Origin: an uncultured Elusimicrobium sp.
GTDB taxonomy: Bacteria > Elusimicrobiota > Elusimicrobia > Elusimicrobiales > Elusimicrobiaceae
Assembly (NCBI GenBank): GCA_902787065.1
Contig: CADAFA010000042.1
Coordinates: 1-7,350 of the forward strand
DNA length: 7,350 nucleotides
Direction: 5' to 3'
Part shown: one piece after another, positions 6,733 through 7,350 of the stretch
Layout: the number at the start of each line of letters is the position of its first letter
Numbering within the stretch: the first letter of the stretch is position 1
Made by a program: the position numbers and the translations under genes
Notes under the pieces: generated by a model
Database searches by the model: none
Told to the model about the DNA's origin: nothing
What the model saw: only the letters and a program-made list of their open reading frames with translations

Positions 6733-7350
6733 TCACTCCCAAGAAGACTCCTTAAACCGGATCTTCTTGCCCCAGTCGCAGAAGTCGGTAGTGCCGCCTT
6801 TTGTTATCAGCCACAACACCGGATACTTCGGCTTATCTACCGTGCACGGGCCGTAACCGTCCGTCATGTAGATCGCGCAGTCGATGTCGATCTGGTTCTC
6901 CTCGACATATTCGAACGGCGGATCGAACGACGTGCCGCCGCCGCCCGAATACTCGATTGTCGACACGCTGTCGAGATCCAGCGGATTGTTGTCGTCGTAA
7001 ACCTCGTACTTGTCAACGGCGGCGTCGCACTGGATGCAGTGGATCGTATACGCGCCAAAAGACTCGACAAGGCCCTTCAGCTCGCCGAAGAACTTCGGAA
7101 GCTCGGCCGTCGTCGAACCGGACGTATCGATGAACACGCCGACCTTCAGCGTCTCGTGCCGCGCGCTCTGGAAATACATGTCATTGTACAGATGGCGGCG
7201 GGAAGGCGGGCACCATACGCGCTTGCCGCCGACGGCCCTCGAGATGTACTGGCACAGGTACTCGCGCCAGTTCATCTCCGGATGCGCCAGCTTTCCGACA
7301 AGCGCCTCGACGCCCGCGGGAAGGTCGCCATGCTCGCGGGCGTACGCCTG
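6733..7350 (-). CDS. DUF2201-type (COG3864) VWA-like protein, C-terminal part; N-terminus beyond window edge
   Basis: The frame is open from the right edge and gives 205 visible residues. The ATG at 7275 is internal, because the upstream codons (DLPAGVEALVGKLAHPEMNW) continue the family's helix before the NWRE motif. The visible part is the VWA-like domain. It has a MIDAS-type metal site with DTSGS at residues 75-79, the Thr of GGGGTSFDPPF near 140 and the Asp of YMTDGYG near 164. It ends in the PVLWLITKGG strand. In this family the part outside the window is normally a zinc-metallopeptidase-like domain, hence the name 'predicted metal-dependent peptidase'. Members typically pair with a MoxR-type AAA+ ATPase, which I would expect upstream beyond the right edge. 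Their substrate is unknown. G+C is high (36 and 40 per 60 in two sampled blocks), unlike the left half of the window. Similar genes occur in bacteria and in some large phages. Confidence 0.88.
   Translation of the reverse strand, partial: QAYAREHGDLPAGVEALVGKLAHPEMNWREYLCQYISRAVGGKRVWCPPSRRHLYNDMYFQSARHETLKVGVFIDTSGSTTAELPKFFGELKGLVESFGAYTIHCIQCDAAVDKYEVYDDNNPLDLDSVSTIEYSGGGGTSFDPPFEYVEENQIDIDCAIYMTDGYGPCTVDKPKYPVLWLITKGGTTDFCDWGKKIRFKESSWE

Noticed and set aside
6801..7133. A 110-codon plus-strand Arg/Ser/Thr-rich frame and a similar minus-strand frame at 6864-7070
   Set aside because: Both are shadows of the high-GC VWA gene. The low-complexity arginine-rich composition is typical of off-frame reading of GC-rich codons.
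7273..7275. ATG as the start of the VWA gene
   Set aside because: The frame is open to the window edge and the upstream residues fit the family, so the ATG is internal.
1..7350. tRNA, rRNA, insertion sequence or transposase
   Set aside because: No cloverleaf-like segment, rRNA-like stretch, transposase-like protein or terminal inverted repeats flanking a gene were seen by eye on either strand.

Overview
The window falls into two unlike parts that meet near 6255-6285. The left part (about 1-6260) is AT-rich, with sample 60-base blocks at roughly 28-40% G+C. It has strong GGAGG-type ribosome binding sites and looks like the chromosome of a low-GC diderm (Gram-negative) bacterium, since it encodes an inner-membrane RND pump, its outer-membrane channel lipoprotein and exported proteins. 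The phylum cannot be fixed from sequence reading alone. A gut-associated low-GC lineage such as Elusimicrobiota or a reduced Alphaproteobacterium would fit, at low confidence.

Left part, in order. A 5'-truncated HAE1-type RND transporter (2-2833) overlaps by one base a NodT-type outer-membrane efflux lipoprotein (2833-4245). Together they form the 3' end of a tripartite efflux operon whose periplasmic adaptor and pump N-terminus lie outside the window. A bidirectional hairpin terminator (4245-4274) separates this operon from a convergent membrane-anchored SIMPL/DUF541 protein (5013-4294, minus strand). That gene shares a 70-base divergent promoter region with an exported ankyrin-repeat protein (5084 onward, plus strand).

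Right part (about 6266-7350). The base composition rises to about 50% and then 60-67% G+C, and both genes are on the minus strand. A DUF2201-type (COG3864) VWA-like protein runs off the right edge and ends in a strong hairpin terminator (6703-6672). After an AT-rich leader with no recognisable Shine-Dalgarno comes a reading frame starting at 6604. It carries a YadA/Hep_Hag-like motif typical of tail fibres or trimeric adhesins, and a single in-frame TAG interrupts it after 39 codons. The ankyrin gene and this frame run into each other head-on, and both lose their 3' ends at the same place. This is the mark of a chimeric join, either an assembly artefact or an illegitimate recombination/integration junction.

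The best candidate for something unusual is the right segment: a possible phage or phage-like fragment, perhaps with TAG recoded as an amino acid, combined with a MoxR-partner-like VWA protein.
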